In this document: positions 62,562 to 64,000 of the stretch, piece after piece
Numbering within the stretch: the first letter of the stretch is position 1
Layout: each line of letters starts with the position of its first letter
NCBI RefSeq assembly: GCF_019399895.1
Contig: NC_091882.1
Span: 124,001-188,000, forward strand
Direction: 5' to 3'
DNA: 64,000 nt
Origin: Cardiocondyla obscurior
Lineage: Eukaryota; Arthropoda; Insecta; Hymenoptera; Formicidae
Notes under the pieces: model-generated
Told to the model about the DNA's origin: nothing
The model's database searches: none
Seen by the model: only the letters and a program-made list of their open reading frames with translations
Program-made: the position numbers and the translations under genes

Positions 62562-64000
62562 CTTTATTTTCTTCATAATTGATTGTTTCTGGACATACAT
62601 AGTATAGCTATTCAACCGTTGCTTTGAGAATCTATGCTTATATCTGTAATATTTATATTATACCTGTATCATCCACTAGTGGCCTTATCTAAGTAATTAA
62701 TATTGACTACACACGTCACATTATTACGCATATTAATCATATGTATTACTCACAAGCGTTTTATTTTAGATATCGAGACTGTTTTTTGCGAGAGTCACCG
62801 AATCATGTAACGTTAATTTCGCAGTATCCTTGTCTGATTTAAGTATCGTTTAAGAAAATATCTGTGAGAGTTATAGTTTATATTACAGCCTACAGTCAAG
62901 TTCTTCCAACGGACTGTGTAGACACTGCGCTCCAGCTAACGCGACTAAGGAGCGATCAATTTCACCGTGCGGACGGCTTTTCTACATAATACGGAGACCA
63001 AGGCGAATCCGCAGTTAATTTCTTACCGCGATTGAACATACTTCAATCTCTCAAGTTTTAACAATCATTCCAATCTGGATGTTAAGTAGGATGCGAATAT
63101 GAGAGCGAGCGCAAGCGCGTGAAAGCGAGAATTTATAAATATATATATATGTATACATACAAGATTATATATAATGAAAGAAAGACGTTTAAGTTATTCT
63201 ATTAATTAACATTTATTACTAGTCACACGTATCGTGGACACGGGTAGTTAGCAACGACGATTAGAGATCGGAAACGGCTAAATGTACCGCAAGTTACTAC
63301 CCGCTATGATTTTAAAAGTTCCGTCTAACGATTTGAGGATACTCGCATACACGACATACATATATGTTATCACACATCAATTATTCTTTCGTTAAAATAG
63401 AGAATGTATATGTACATATATATATGTATACGGAAGAAGTAAATTATTCCAGTTTTTATGTACGTTACAGTACTGTATGTAATTTGATTATTATCAATCT
63501 ATGACTCTCATCGTGCGTTTGCATTTTGTTATACGTTTACAGAGAGGAGACGCGAGTGATATCTTACAATTCGTTACGTTTGACCGTATATATACATATG
63601 TATATGTATATTTATACATATATGCGTACCGTCTTTTTGAATATCTTTTTTAGGATTAGCGGTAACTCTCATCTGCAAAACTTCTTTACTTATCGACCAA
63701 ATAAAACGAGGATTTAAATAAACGAGACGGCGCTGCGACTCTGATAATCTTACCGACGATATGGCAAGAAACACGAATAACTTGAATGATTGGAAAATAA
63801 ATACGATGAGGCAGATAGCGCAAGGTATTTTTCTTTCAACTCTGCATCAAGACGATCTCTTTTCTCTTTGCATTTATTTTTATCAACGTGGACTCTGTAA
63901 TTTCTATTTGACTGTCATTTCTTTTAAAACTTTCAATGGAAATAGCACAGATAATTTTTATAAACTCGAAGAGAATTAATTATTTTTTTTTTTTATTAAA
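61757..64000 (+). other. probable long 3' UTR of the USP gene, then intergenic DNA
   Basis: AU-rich sequence after the USP stop with several AT dinucleotide tracts (62,231-62,277, 62,542-62,561, 63,138-63,151, 63,417-63,430). Candidate polyadenylation signals include AATAAA near 62,500, 62,890 and 63,700. No coding exon is supported; ORFs at 63,526-63,717 and 63,761-63,979 are low complexity. Where the transcript ends cannot be read from sequence alone. Confidence 0.5.
62231..62277. repeat. near-perfect AT palindrome
   Basis: Two (AT)n arms of about 19 and 20 bases flank a T6-A5 centre (T...TTTTTTAAAAA...A), so the whole 47-base block can fold into one hairpin as DNA or RNA. It lies about 475 bases past the USP stop, within the probable 3' UTR. 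Confidence 0.8.

Overview
The window is nuclear DNA from an insect, most likely a hymenopteran and probably an ant. It is AT-rich, with many poly-A/T runs, short exons separated by small introns with GT..AG ends, and a tandem cluster of yellow/MRJP-family genes. The order reads yellow-h, a decayed copy, yellow-e3-like, yellow-e, yellow-g2, yellow-g. To my knowledge this is the hymenopteran yellow cluster, in which honeybees carry the royal-jelly (mrjp) array between yellow-h and yellow-e3. Here no intact mrjp-like gene sits at that place; only a broken yellow/MRJP relic is visible. I had no database search, so gene names rest on motif recognition and synteny.

Left part (1-19,520): the 3' end of an unrecognised gene (+), a secreted protein resembling the C16orf89/UPF0764 family (+, 4,532-6,433, TATA promoter), a small four-helix membrane protein (-, 7,062-9,553) whose last intron holds a five-copy 98-bp tandem array, a CpG-rich stretch with non-coding exon candidates and a 44-bp imperfect inverted repeat, and a membrane protein with a charged tail of more than 1,000 residues (+, about 15,642-19,520).

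Middle part (19,951-49,610): six intact yellow-family genes and one relic. yellow-h, yellow-e3-like and yellow-e are on the minus strand. yellow-g2 (-) and yellow-g (+) are head to head, each with its own TATA box. A sixth, very divergent family member (-, 47,969-49,610) follows. I reconstructed all exon chains by hand from splice sites; every phase closes. The yellow family proteins are secreted beta-propellers used in cuticle pigmentation (yellow itself), eggshell formation (yellow-g/g2 in Drosophila) and, after expansion in bees, royal jelly.

Right part (49,611-64,000): a CpG-rich start region and a ubiquitin-specific protease (+, 50,594-61,756; USP31/USP43 type, Drosophila Usp15-31-like). 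It is split by a 7.9-kb intron and followed by what looks like a long 3' UTR. No rRNA, tRNA, CRISPR or intact transposon was recognised.
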